Shown: positions 20,930 through 31,553 of the stretch, one piece after another
Numbering within the stretch: position 1 is the stretch's first letter
Layout of the letters: each line of letters starts with the position of its first letter
Source: Chimonanthus salicifolius
Taxonomy: Eukaryota; Streptophyta; Magnoliopsida; Laurales; Calycanthaceae
Length of the DNA stretch: 64,000 bases
Assembly: GCA_013350335.1 (NCBI GenBank)
Contig: CM023534.1
Span: forward strand, 24,695,302-24,759,301
Reading direction: 5' to 3'
Position numbers and translations under genes: made by a program
The notes under the pieces: generated by a model
The model's database searches: none
Told to the model about the DNA's origin: nothing
The model's input: the letters and a program-made list of their open reading frames with translations, nothing else

Positions 20930-22700
20930 CAAACTCGTTGTTTGTGATTCATGGAAATCATCTACATTAGGAGCAGCATTTAAATCTACACTCGAAGATG
21001 CATGTGTAGTAATTCGATTTGGACAGGGTCTAGAATTATGACCAGTATATTTGCGAACCTTATATCTTCTTCCATTCAGTTGATTCTCTACAATCTCAAA
21101 TGCAGAAAGATCTCGACGTATAGATGTTTGGTCTTTTGATGGATTCTTTGAACCTATATGACATCCTCTAGAATATTGTATAATAGGGTGACTGATTAGC
21201 TTATCATGGATGCAAGATTTTGAAGATGATTTCGGAGCACCTCGTGATCATACGAAGATAAATGTCCATATTTGTTCTTAATGCCTTCAAAGTGAACATC
21301 TAATTCATCCTCGGGCCGATTCCTTTCAATATTCAAGTCTTCCAATGAGATCAAGTCGATTCTCCATTGTGGGTGGATATCATCCAAATATAACTTGTTC
21401 ATCTATTGCATTTTGTGTGCACACGGTAAGCCCATTGAAGTTGTAAACTCTTCTGTACAAATGGGTGAAAATGAAATGTTCATAAGTATAGCATATTGGT
21501 TGTAAACCTCATTCAATGTGAATTGGGAAACTTTGCCGTTCAATTAATCAAAAAAAGGAATAGACACAGGATGAGCAAACTGAATCTTTTCATCATCAAG
21601 TTGAATCTTGATGTGAGACCCTGACTCGGCCGTCTCGGCCGAGTCCACTAAGGGCCAGGCCCAAGTCAAGAGAGCGGGGTGGGAGTGTGTTTGTGTGCTT
21701 GAGGGTGAAAACCAAGGTCCCACATCGGAAGTTGAGGAGTTTGAGAGGGGGTTTAAAAGTAGCCTTACCCTCCTCTTCCACCAAGACGCATTTTGGACCC
21801 GGACTTGGGCCGAGTCTGATCCAAAAAATTTTGCTGGCTCGCGCGTGTGCACGTATGTGCGCGTGTGGGCCCAAAGCGGACAGTATCTGGCTGGGCCGAG
21901 CCCCAAGCCCTTTTTATGGGCCGGGCTGTTACAATTGAACTCTTCAAATTGATTTTCAATAACATGGGCTATCTTTTTTCGGACAACATTTAGGTCATCA
22001 ATAGATGTTGCTATATAACTTTTTAAAACAAAATGTGCACCCTCAACCCTTGAAGTAGCTCGATTCTTAAAATGTAAACATCAACCGATCAATGCCTTGA
22101 AGAATTGTTTTTTAATGTGGGATCCACGTCCTTATTAAATAGTTCACTACCTGCGAATCATCTCTGAAATTTTGTTTTAATGCCTCAAACGTTGTATTGA
22201 AAGCTTCTTCGGTTGGGGACTCAATCAGGTTATTCCATTAGGTAGAAAATGTATTCCAGACTCCGATTTTCTTAAACAGATGATTACAACGAGCAACAAT
22301 ATTCTTGTTGATGTGCCAAGAACACAATATATGTACACCATTAGAGAACTCCAAATCAATGGCATTCTTTAACGCCAATTCCTTATCAGTCAAAAGAACT
22401 TGTCAATGATGATGCACTCCTTAAACCTTTTTAAACATCTGTAATGCCCATACATAATATTCAAATTTCTCATTTCTTAGAAATGCAAAGCATAAATAGA
22501 AATTCTTATTGAAACTTGTTACACTAATTATATGAAGCAATGGCATATGATATATGTTGGTTTTGTACGTGCAATCTATCAGAAAGACTTTATGGCAGCT
22601 CTTGGTAATAAAATTGACTTGGATATGCAAAAAATAGATGGGACAGAATTCCATCATTATCATAGTCAACAAAGTATTGGTAACTACCTTCTTAAAGATC
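20930..22700 (-). pseudogene. MULE transposase of MULE-2, truncated and interrupted
   Basis: Read leftwards, it keeps the central catalytic part, with FLIDCTYKTNIYHMPLLHII (about 22550) and FLRNEKFEYYVWALQMFKKV (about 22440). A SWIM-type zinc motif follows in CTEEFTTSMGLPCAHKMQ (about 21410-21470), then LDDIHPQWRIDL. The tail has RRDLSAFEIVE and a cysteine-poor remnant of a GHNSR.CP knuckle near 21035. Its DNA aligns closely with MULE-1, base for base at the site where the solo LTR sits. It is disabled by loss of the FAR1-like N-terminus, the 322-bp insert, a stop after HKMQ and a frameshift near 21195. SWIM and GHNSR motifs are usual in plant MULE transposases. Confidence 0.88.
21612..21933. 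mobile_element. 322-bp solo LTR or TRIM-like insert in the MULE-2 transposase
   Basis: It begins TGTGAGACCCTGACTCGG and ends GGGCCGGGCTGTTACA, with TG and CA ends. CTTGA (21607-21611) and ATTGA (21934-21938) flank it, a 5-bp duplication with one change. The empty site is visible in MULE-1, where GAATCTTGAACTC is uninterrupted near position 120-132. It contains GTCCCACATCGGAAG, a word common in small plant LTR elements. It is much richer in G and C than its host. Confidence 0.87.
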
Positions 22701-22704
22701 TTCT

Positions 22705-22852
22705 ATCACAGTTGTGGCAACATCGCGACGTGCAACACGAGACGTGGGAACTGGAATCGACGATATAGAAGCTGTACCCTGGCCTGTTCAATGGCCAAAA
22801 AGGTAAGAGTTTATTTTAAATTTCGAGACGAAATTTCTTTAAGGGGGTAGGA
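22705..22852 (+). pseudogene. 3' tail of a Ty3/gypsy integrase (chromodomain-like) with polypurine tract
   Basis: A short coding remnant, QHRDVQHETWELEST, matches the end of the chromodomain in plant Tekay/Del-type gypsy polyproteins (usually RH.GVEEATWELE). A frame-shifted KFRDEISLRG follows, equivalent to the FEDEIFLRG sequence often found just before the LTR. The purine tract TTAAGGGGGTAGGA abuts the LTR at 22853. Nothing upstream of this piece is preserved, and it joins MULE-2 directly near 22700. The junction probably arose by deletion (inference). Confidence 0.7.
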
Positions 22853-25800
22853 TGTAATACCCTGACCCAAATTAAGCGTAATTAGTTTAATAAATCCTTC
22901 TTAGACCTGTAAATCTCAAAGATTACGGTTAGGGCTTTGTGAAAAGCCCACGTGTGGCCCAATCTGAGCTCGAGAGCTCAGTGATCCAGCTCGTCCAGCT
23001 GGAAGGGGCAAAATGATAATTTACCACTTATTGATATTATTTTATTATTTATGTCATTATGCGATTATTATTAGATGATATTATTTTCCTTAATCAAGGG
23101 TTTCTATTTCTGATTTCAGAATTATTTTATTTTCAAAAAATGGTATTTAAAACTGCCCAAAAAGACCCCGAAAGGGAGAAATAAATATTTTTAAATGATT
23201 TTAGAAATGAGAAATTTTTTGAGACAAGCATATATTTTAGACCATTTTATTTCAGTTTAATTTATTCTTTCAAACTTTGAAAATGAGGACTTTAACTCAT
23301 TTTATTTAACACAAGTTAAATAAGTAAATAGTGTTAAATTACGAATTTTATTTAAATCTATGGTTTTTTGGTGAATTTTAAATTTCCAAATTTTTATAGT
23401 GATTAGAGTTTTTAAAATCCAACTTATCTGTCAAGTTGGATTAAAAATTTTAAGCCTTTTTAACCATATTTTAAGTTAAAAACTTATTTTTTATCAAAAA
23501 CAGGACCATGTGCAAAAACCAAAAATAACAGGGACAGATTTGCAACCAACAGTAAATTTCTACCGATTACTGTTAGGACGTCGGCTAGCCGCTGCATGCT
23601 GCGATGGTTGGCCATCACCCATTTGCTCAGCTCCTCTATAAATCACTCTCAGATCAGTTGGTTTCACCCCAGATTAATCTTATCTCTCAGCTCTGTGAAA
23701 ACCAGTCAATCACCCCCTCCCCCTCCTTCTGTTTTCCAAAATTTTTCTTTTCTCATAAGCTTAGAGGAAGATTTTTCAAAGCTTGGATTTTCAACGCAGT
23801 AACTCAAGTGAAAGTAACCATTGTGTTCCTCTTTAAATTTCAATCGGTTTAGAATAAAAAAAGAGCATTTTTTCCTAAGTTTTGAGTGAGTAAAATGGAT
23901 TTGAAGTTTAAGAAAAAAATTGGATCACCTTGGTTTTGAAGTTAAAATCAGATGTTTTAATCAGTGTTAAAACTTCAAAGTACTTCCTATGGAAAAAGGA
24001 CTCACTAAGGAGTCCATCTGACCGGTTGGATGTGAAAATCGAATCCAGAAAATCCACTGTTTCAGAATTCGTATTTCATGGTGTTGCTACCCGTTACTGT
24101 CTGCTGTTGCAGAAGAGGAGGAAGATGACTCTCGGATGGTCCGAGATTTGTGCTTCAGAAGATCCGAGGGTGACCCCCTTCGAATAGTCCAAGAGAGACC
24201 CTTCAGACGTTCCAAGCTTCGGCTCGAAGTTCTGAAGTGACTAGAGGCTAACTGTTGCCCGCCTCTGCTCCTAACGTTCCGAGCCTGTTCGGAAGGACAG
24301 AACCCCTCTCTGATGATCCGAGCTTCCCTCAACATGATCCGAGACACCGAGACCCATCGAAGTCTGTTTTTCTTTGTTTTTCAGTTCGGAAGGACATTCG
24401 GACGATCCGAGACCTAACCTTTGGTCGGTCCGAAGACAGACCCATGTTCCGAAGTCGGTGGACTAGTTTAGGTCGTGGTTCGGATGATCCGAAGCCACAG
24501 TACCTGGTTCGGAGGCATGTTCCGAGGAACCCAGTTTTTGCATGTAAAATCTTGATTGATTTATACTAACCCTTCTTCTTTTATTAATATAGTGTATTAC
24601 TATTGTATTCACTTCCAGGCCGACTCTATTTATCCCGCACTGAGTGACTTCACTTCTAGTCCGACGCTATATCTGTCGGGTACTGAGTAACCTCGAGGCC
24701 TTACTCAATATGTCAATCTGGTCCTATCTAGAAGACAATACGAGAAATTACCTGATTATCTAGACCTAACTCAATACGTCAATCTCGTCATACCCAGAAG
24801 ACAATATGAGATTTGGTCTAAGCACCTTATTATTATTATGTTGTAGATTATTATAACTTAAAATGGTTAGAAACCAAGTAGGAGACTCAGTTCCATTTAC
24901 CTTGGAAATTTTTGCGAAAACAGTATGGTTTCGAAATACTACATATTTGAATGCTATGTATGTTGACCGATTATTGATTGCACACTTGTTTGCATGTTGA
25001 ACATAGACTGCGATACCACACAATTTCGGTGAGGGGACTTAACTTTGTAGTAGGTGTAATCATGTTTAATGAGATGAATCTTGAGCAATGAGTGGTTTCA
25101 AGTTTTGATGAACCCACCCATGTGCCCAGACATGATGTATTGTTGTAAGAAGTGCTTATGATAATTATAAATGTTATGATGTTGATCATATGAGATATGT
25201 AATACTGCTTCCACGTGCCCTTGACTATTGAATCAATATCGGCCATGTGTGTGAGATGCTTTACGTCTACTGGACCAAGGGTGTCGACAGTTGCTAACTT
25301 GAGGAGTGTCAGTATCGGTCATGTGAGGGCTGGAGATGTACTTGTAAGGATGTATTTTGACCGTGTCGGGACTTAATACAATGGTCTCAGCGCACTATGT
25401 AGGTGTTACGATGGATGACAGCAGTAATGGAATGATGTTGAGATTTATTGACGAGCATGAGATATCATATTGCAAATGTTGATTATTTAACTAACCTGAT
25501 GTTTCATTAGACTGCATTGTTATATTTCCTTCACTAGGGTAGTTAGCTCACACCACTCACATTTCAAGAGACGTACCCGAGGAGGAGAACCCTCTGTATG
25601 AAGCTTAGGATGGATAAGCTGCTGCGTTGCCTTGGGATTCCCACTGAGGGGAAATCTGGTATCTTTGTCTTTTGGTTCCTTGAACCATTTGTTTATGTAA
25701 AGTACCGTGTGTGGTACTTAGTTTATATTAACGTGATGTATTGAACTACCATGTGTTCCGTAGCTAATCTGGTTGTGATGTAATAATAATTCGTTCATGG

Positions 25801-25992
25801 AATTATGTGTTTGTGTTTGTATTTCCTTTGGGTAGACTTATGGTGTGTGTTTGAGTCCACATGTTGAGATCATGTTTGACCTTTGGGCCTAACCGTTGAT
25901 CTAGCCCAGTTAAAATTCTTGAGATTAGTTTCTCAAAAAAAAAAAAAAATTCAGTGACGTTCCGGACCTACTTTTCGGGTCGGGGCGTGACA
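22853..25992 (+). repeat. LTR, long-LTR family A, copy A1 (3' LTR, 3140 bp)
   Basis: It begins TGTAATACCCTGACCC and ends TTTCGGGTCGGGGCGTGACA. Landmarks shared with the copies at 31554 and 37021 are GAGCTCGAGAGCTC near 22970, TTTACGTCTACTGGACCA, GATGTACTTGTAAG, GACCGTGTCGGGACTTAATA, and an A/T tract shortly before the end. A TATA box lies at 23637. Numerous TCGGA and TCCGA words between 24120 and 24530 make small palindromes. LTRs of about 3 kb fit the Tekay/Del lineage suggested by the coding tail. Confidence 0.88.
23637..23643 (+). promoter_or_regulatory. TATA box of family A LTR
   Basis: TATAAAT in CTCCTCTATAAATCACTC. Family A copies A2 and A3 carry a TATA box at the corresponding place. 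Confidence 0.55.
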
Positions 25993-26284
25993 ATAACATT
26001 CGAGAGAATGACTGTAAAAAATAATTCCTCCTAAATAAATTCGTTCGAATGAACCAACGGGTTGGTTCATTCGAACGAATGAACATTGTTATGCCCACTC
26101 GTTCGAATGAACTAAATTTACACTTCGGCATTCGTTCGGATGACTTTACTCATCCGAACGAATGCTGAATGAAGTGGTAGTTCGTTCGGATGAGTTAAAA
26201 CGTGGAGGTCGAATGGTGATTCCACTTGAAAATCTGAATTCGGGTATGTAGAGGAAGGAAATATAGGTGTCTGTATGTCCCGCC
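25993..26284 (-). repeat. Right TIR of MULE-2 (truncated inside)
   Basis: It is the inverted match to 17037-17350: TTTTTTACAGTC, GGTTGGTTCATTCGAACGAA, CATCCGAACGAATGC, then GGTATGTAGAGGAAGG and GGTGTCTGTATGTCC at the tip. The LTR joins it directly at 25992. Confidence 0.87.
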
Positions 26285-27164
26285 TAATCAACTCACCAAA
26301 TTAATATTTTACAGATTTTATTTTTTATATAAAAGTTTTTATTTAACATTTTTAACCATCCTTTTTAAAAATTAAATAGTTCTTGTAAATGGAACTCTTA
26401 CATAACATCCATTTGAGTTTTTTTATCTTGAGTTATTTAAAATGTTCAATGAAATTAATTTTTATTTATTTTATGTATTTGTAATTTTGAGAGATTTATT
26501 ATACAAAATTGTTTATACATCATTTAATTTTTTAAGATTATATTTAAATGAAGAATCATTTGAATTATTTTCAAAAATATATGAGTATATACTTTTGAAT
26601 ATAAACAACAGAATTATTCACAATCTTTTTCTTTTATTTAATGAAAACTGTTTTTGTCATTTACATATTGTACAATTAAAAAATATATGCCACATTTTTA
26701 AAACAATTAGATAAATTTATTATTCAACGAGAAGAATTTAATATAAAATTTAAAAAAAGTTCTCATAGCTATTACACATTTATTCTCTAACAAACAGTGA
26801 ACTAATATGCACATTAATATGTATTATTACTCTACCAACTTAACCATAAGACCTACATAATAATAAGTTTGTTAGAGAGGTTTTTTCTTAAATATTTAGT
26901 CATAAAAACTATGTTAATTGTTAGTTGTTTCAATAATCATTAATATTGAACTCATGTAGAATTGTATGATGTTTTTTTACTCAAGAAATATTATATGCGA
27001 ATTATTTATTTATTATTTTTAAATATTTATAGTTTTCGCGAGATTTTCCTGATAAAAATCTGAGAATTTGAAAATATCCCGTTATTAACAATTGTCGTTA
27101 ATATCCCGAGAACAATATTTGTGACAATTGTTGTTGCAACTTAATGTTGAACTTCATGTTGTAT
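26285..27164. other. Very AT-rich flank, no gene
   Basis: Open frames such as the 90-codon one near 26442-26714 are composed of AT-rich codons without motifs. The inverted match to 16743-16758 lies near 27110. Confidence 0.5.
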
Positions 27165-27512
27165 TAGGGCTGGAACTCGGGCTGGGTCGGGCTAGATTTT
27201 AATAAATCAAATCCAACTCATGTCAAAAATTATTGAACTCGACCTGGCCCAAATTACTCAACCCGACCTAACTCAATGCAAGTATTGGCCCATCCTGACC
27301 CGATTTGAGTTTCAGCCTTAATTACTATTGTTTTATAACTTAGTGCACTCGTTCGAGTCGAATTACGTCGGGCTAAATTTCTCAACCCAACTCGACCTGA
27401 ATTTATACGGGTTTTTTTTCCAACCCAACCCAACTCAAAATATACAAATACATAATCCAAACTCACTGATTTCTAAAATCAGGTTAAAACCTAACCCGAG
27501 TTTCTGCCAACG
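27165..27512. mobile_element. hAT-like MITE with TAGGG.TGG ends and CCCGACC motifs
   Basis: It begins TAGGGCTGGAACTCGGGCTG. The other end, read in reverse, has TTGGCAGAAACTCGGGTTAG. Repeated GGGTCGGGC, CCCGACC and CCCAACTCGACC words fill it, as in a common class of plant hAT MITEs. No clear 8-bp duplication. Confidence 0.5.
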
Positions 27513-28626
27513 AAATTACTGTGGGTGTTCTTCTCACCCAATAAGACAATGAAGGAAAAACGAGACCAATAAATTATGAGTAGGGCCGTGGCCTTGACAA
27601 AATCATGCTACTAGAAAGTAGAGAAATTGTGCATTGACTTGATAATGGACAAAGGTCAGGGCATTATTTATTTGGCTAAAAAATAATTGTCATCACGAAA
27701 GCCGACCCCATGCGAAGTTTGGTGACTCATATGTGTATGTCACCATGCCTTATGAGATACCATTTTGTGAAGCTTCATTTGCAAATCTATAGATCATTGC
27801 AATTCATTGATGTTAATGGTAGGGAAACTTTTGGATTTCAAAATTAAACACTCAATTTTTAGATCTTATTTTTTGTTTTGGTAACTTTTTTCATTTTCTC
27901 TCTTCGTTGGTGGAACTTTTTTTTTTATATATAAGAAAAAAACTGAAAAGTCTCTCATGGGGAGACTAGTTGTGTGGCCCCTCTTGGTGGCCGACTGCGG
28001 GTTCGACTGTATATTGGGCACCGAGAGCTTGGTTTCTGAAGAGAGAACAATAGATAATTGAGAGAATGTGAGAGAGGAGTTTTGAGAGAAATTTATAATT
28101 TGTACCTCCGTTTGGGTTAGTGTTGTATGTGGATGTAGACTTTGACTATAAATATTATATTATTTGTTTGATTTGATTCTTTTTCGACCGATTGTCTCAA
28201 GCGAAATAGCTTTGAAAAGCATCTATTTGAATTTCATATTACTTTTTAAGAGATGAAGTGAAAATGTACGACTTAAAAAATGATGAAGCAAATAAAATAT
28301 TAATGATATTGTAAAAGAATATGATTTTTTTAAATAAAAACCCATGTTATCCTAAAACAAGAGACGTCAAGTGACTAAACATGTGACTACTGGTTATGTC
28401 AAAGAGTCGGGTTAATAGTGGGCCCAGATATCATTTCAAAGAATTAGAGCTGGGCCCAACATGGGTTGATGGTTGTTGGACGTGCGTTTCCAAATCAAGC
28501 ACCATTTTATTTTTTCCATTATTATTACCATTAGTTTATGCATGTAAAATGTATTACACTGTATACTTATGATTAACAATTACGTAGAGGCTTTCTTGAG
28601 TTCGATTTATGTTCTACTCTAAGAGA
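27513..28626. other. Intergenic DNA, no supported gene
   Basis: No coding frame or repeat of note was recognised. Confidence 0.5.
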
Positions 28627-29117
28627 CTATGAAGCACGGATACTCTGAAACCATTCGAGTATCCATATTGGATACATTTCCGACACAGATACGGTCGGAT
28701 ACGACTCAAATACGTGTCAGATACGTATCCAATTAAATAAAATATATTTTTTTAAAATATGGATACGTCACAGATACGGCAGCAGATACAGCGGGACACG
28801 GGACACGAGAGGCGGGACATGGCACAGGATACAGCAGCATGAGAAAAAAGGGGAAAAAATAATATATCTTTTCAGTATTATTTTTTAACCTCAATAATCA
28901 TTCACATTTTATATACTGTAATATTGTTAATATTTTTTAAACATATTATATATATCTTTTCATAATACTAAATTGCTAATAGTCTAATCTTTATAATATA
29001 TATCTTTTGTAATGCATTATATATATAGTATTCATTATAAATATAAAAATATAATTTTCTAATAATTTGTATCTTAGAATTTATGATATTTTTTATAAAT
29101 GTCTGAATTTATTTTGT

Positions 29118-29151
<34 letters not shown>

Positions 29152-29267
29152 ATTTTTTAATTCGGCTTATCCCGCCACACACGTATCTTAGATTTTCAAA
29201 ATTTATCGTATCCCCATATCAAATACATATCGTATCCGATACGCGTACCCATATCGGTACTACTTAG
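28627..29267. mobile_element. Element rich in GGATACG / CGTATCC words
   Basis: CTATGAAGCACGGATAC at the left and, inverted, CTAAGTAGTACCGATAT at the right pair at 12 of 17 bases. Inside, GATACG and CGTATCC words make partial palindromes such as CAGATACGTATCC. The centre is AT-rich with a (TA)n tract at 29121-29149. It resembles a non-autonomous DNA element. No duplication was found. Confidence 0.4.
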
Positions 29268-30011
29268 CCACAAGGTCACTTCCCATAATTACTTAGTCAT
29301 TGTAATGCATCTCTTCTTCTCCTTGATTGGTTCTTCTATAGTCTATACCGCTACCTGTCTCCTCTCTTCTCAGATAGCTGCCTTTCTCCTTTTCTCGCTC
29401 CAAACAGATCTCAATTTGCAGGTTTTTGGATTTGGGCCTTGATTTGGAGCACATCTTAGACAGATTTGAGTCTATAAATTGCAGCAGATAATGGGCTGAT
29501 CTGAGACGTCCTTAGAGCTTCTAAATACAGCAGTAAATCTGACTTAAGGGGCTGAAAATCACTGCAAGAACGGCAGTTTATCCAAGCTGGACGTGTATCC
29601 ATGATTTGCACTGGATTTGGGCCTGGGTTCTAGCATCTGTTTGAAGGCAAGTAAATCAGATCAAGGGCTGGGATTTCAAACTCAGTTGGCGTGAGTTTCA
29701 GCAGGTTTAAGTTTATATTTTTATGTTTTTTAATGAGGGAATAAACCCAATTGGGGTTCAGCCATTGGATGGGCCATAATCAACAAGAAGACCCAAAACT
29801 GCAGGGCCTGACATGCAAAAGTAGCCAACAACGAATTTGCTTGGAGCTTTTTATTTATTTTCATTTTTGCTATTGTTTAAGGTGGCCAAGTACTATCTAT
29901 AGATACAGAAAAAATTGAGTTGAAATTGAAGCAAAGATTGTTTTGTGGGCCTCTCCAAAATATTGGTGAGTCTTATTGGGTTTAAAAAAAAATCTAGAGA
30001 AAAACTTCTTG
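29268..30011. other. Non-coding flank left of the hAT element
   Basis: CT-rich near 29310-29400, otherwise mixed. I could not place it in a gene. Confidence 0.4.
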
Positions 30012-31553
30012 GCCCTGCTCAGGGCTGGCCAGATACAAGTGGAGGCCTAAAGCGAAAAATCTAAACGGGGCCTTTTTTTATTTAATATATTATAAGCAGT
30101 ATTTAATTAAAATTTTAATTATATATAATAAAAAGAATTTACGTACAATCCACTTTTCTTGCTTTTTGAGATGAAAAATTACTAATTAAATCTTTGTATT
30201 CAAGTTTTGCTAGAATTTCATTTTCAATTGATAATATGGCTAATTCACTTAATCTTTCTTATGATATTGTTGATCGTACATAAGATTTTATCAATTTTAA
30301 TTTTGAAAAACTTCTTTCAACCGAAACAACTATTATCGGTATTGTCAATAATATTTGGTATGTAATAAAAGTATTTACAAAAGAATAATCTAGTCTTTTA
30401 ATATAATTTAGAATTTCAATTGGAGTTATTATTTCTGTTAGTAACATTTCTCTTAAGACCTATAACTCTGAAAATAAATCTAAACCATCTATATCAGAAA
30501 CCTCATTATGTTTCAAAACACATTCAAGATTAAGTAATATTTTTTCAAACTATCATCATTTAATGATTTTAATTTTTTTAAATCAAATAAATATCGTCAT
30601 ATTTTTTAAATTGTTCAAACCTATTTTGAATTGAAGAAATCGCATAATATACTATGTATAAAAAATAACCAACTTTAAAAGATTCTCTGGCTGATTGCGT
30701 TAATTCATCATCGACATTTTCATCAAACTATTTTTTTTTACGAATTTTACGCCTTTCATTAAATTTAGGTTCTATATCCATTTTAGTTGCAATCTCTTTA
30801 ACTTCAGTAAGAGCTGATGTAAATCCATTTTCTCTATAGTTATTAAAAAACTAATAAGACCTTTTAATTGATCTATAGCAACATCAATATGCATGTCTAT
30901 AGCTTGTAATTTATTACTAACTAAGTTAACAATAAATAATATATCATACTAAATAGTCATACATAATAAAAATTCAAAATTTTCGATCTCATATATAGCT
31001 AAACTTTCAGCTTCACTTTTTGCTTTAGGGTCTTCATTAGTTTCTGCTAATTGAAGTAGAGCATCTCTAATTTCTAGATCTTGAAATTTTATCGCTTTAA
31101 CACTTTCAATACGATTTTCCCAACGTGTCTGTGACAATAACTTTATAGTTTAAATAGATACATTATCTTTTAAAAAATTCCATCGCTTAAAGAAGAAGAA
31201 AATATAATGAATATATACGTTGTACTACTCCAAAAAAGGATATAGCTTTAGGACATGAGTTTGCCATATCACAAAGTACTAAGTTTAAACTATGAGAACC
31301 ACATGGTGTGTAGAAAGTTCTAGAATTTGTATCTAATAGTCTTTTTTGTACACCTTGTTTCTTTCCTTTCATATTTGATCTATTATCATACCCTTATCCT
31401 CTTACATCATTAATATCAAGTCTTAAATTTTTTATTACATTTAAAAGTTCATTAAAAAGCCATCTTCGAGATGTATCGTTGACTTTTAAAAATTCTAAAA
31501 AATATTCTTCAATTTTTATTTGATCTATTGAAACATTCATGCAACGCAATATT

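Larger units (their letters stand above)
17037..26284. mobile_element. MULE-2, composite Mutator-like element with nested insertions
   Basis: The ends are inverted copies of one another: GGTGCCCCATACAGACAC on the left and, in reverse complement, GGCGGGACATACAGACAC on the right. They are a diverged form of the MULE-1 TIR. Left to right it holds a TIR with palindromes, a CT-rich leader, a rightward broken gene (17872-19674), a 55-bp tandem repeat (20157-20478) and a leftward broken transposase (20930-22700) cut by a solo LTR. A gypsy 3' end (22705-25992) then replaces the transposase N-terminus and part of the right TIR. Only TAATC is shared at the flanks, so a 9-bp duplication is not established. 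Confidence 0.82.

Noticed and set aside
23596..24569. Frames of 68-104 codons in the region with repeated TCGGA words
   Set aside because: They lie within the family A LTR next to its TATA box, and the corresponding parts of copies A2 and A3 do not preserve them.
26442..26714. 90-codon frame of hydrophobic residues
   Set aside because: AT-rich DNA read by chance as Phe, Ile, Leu and Asn. No start context or homologous motif.
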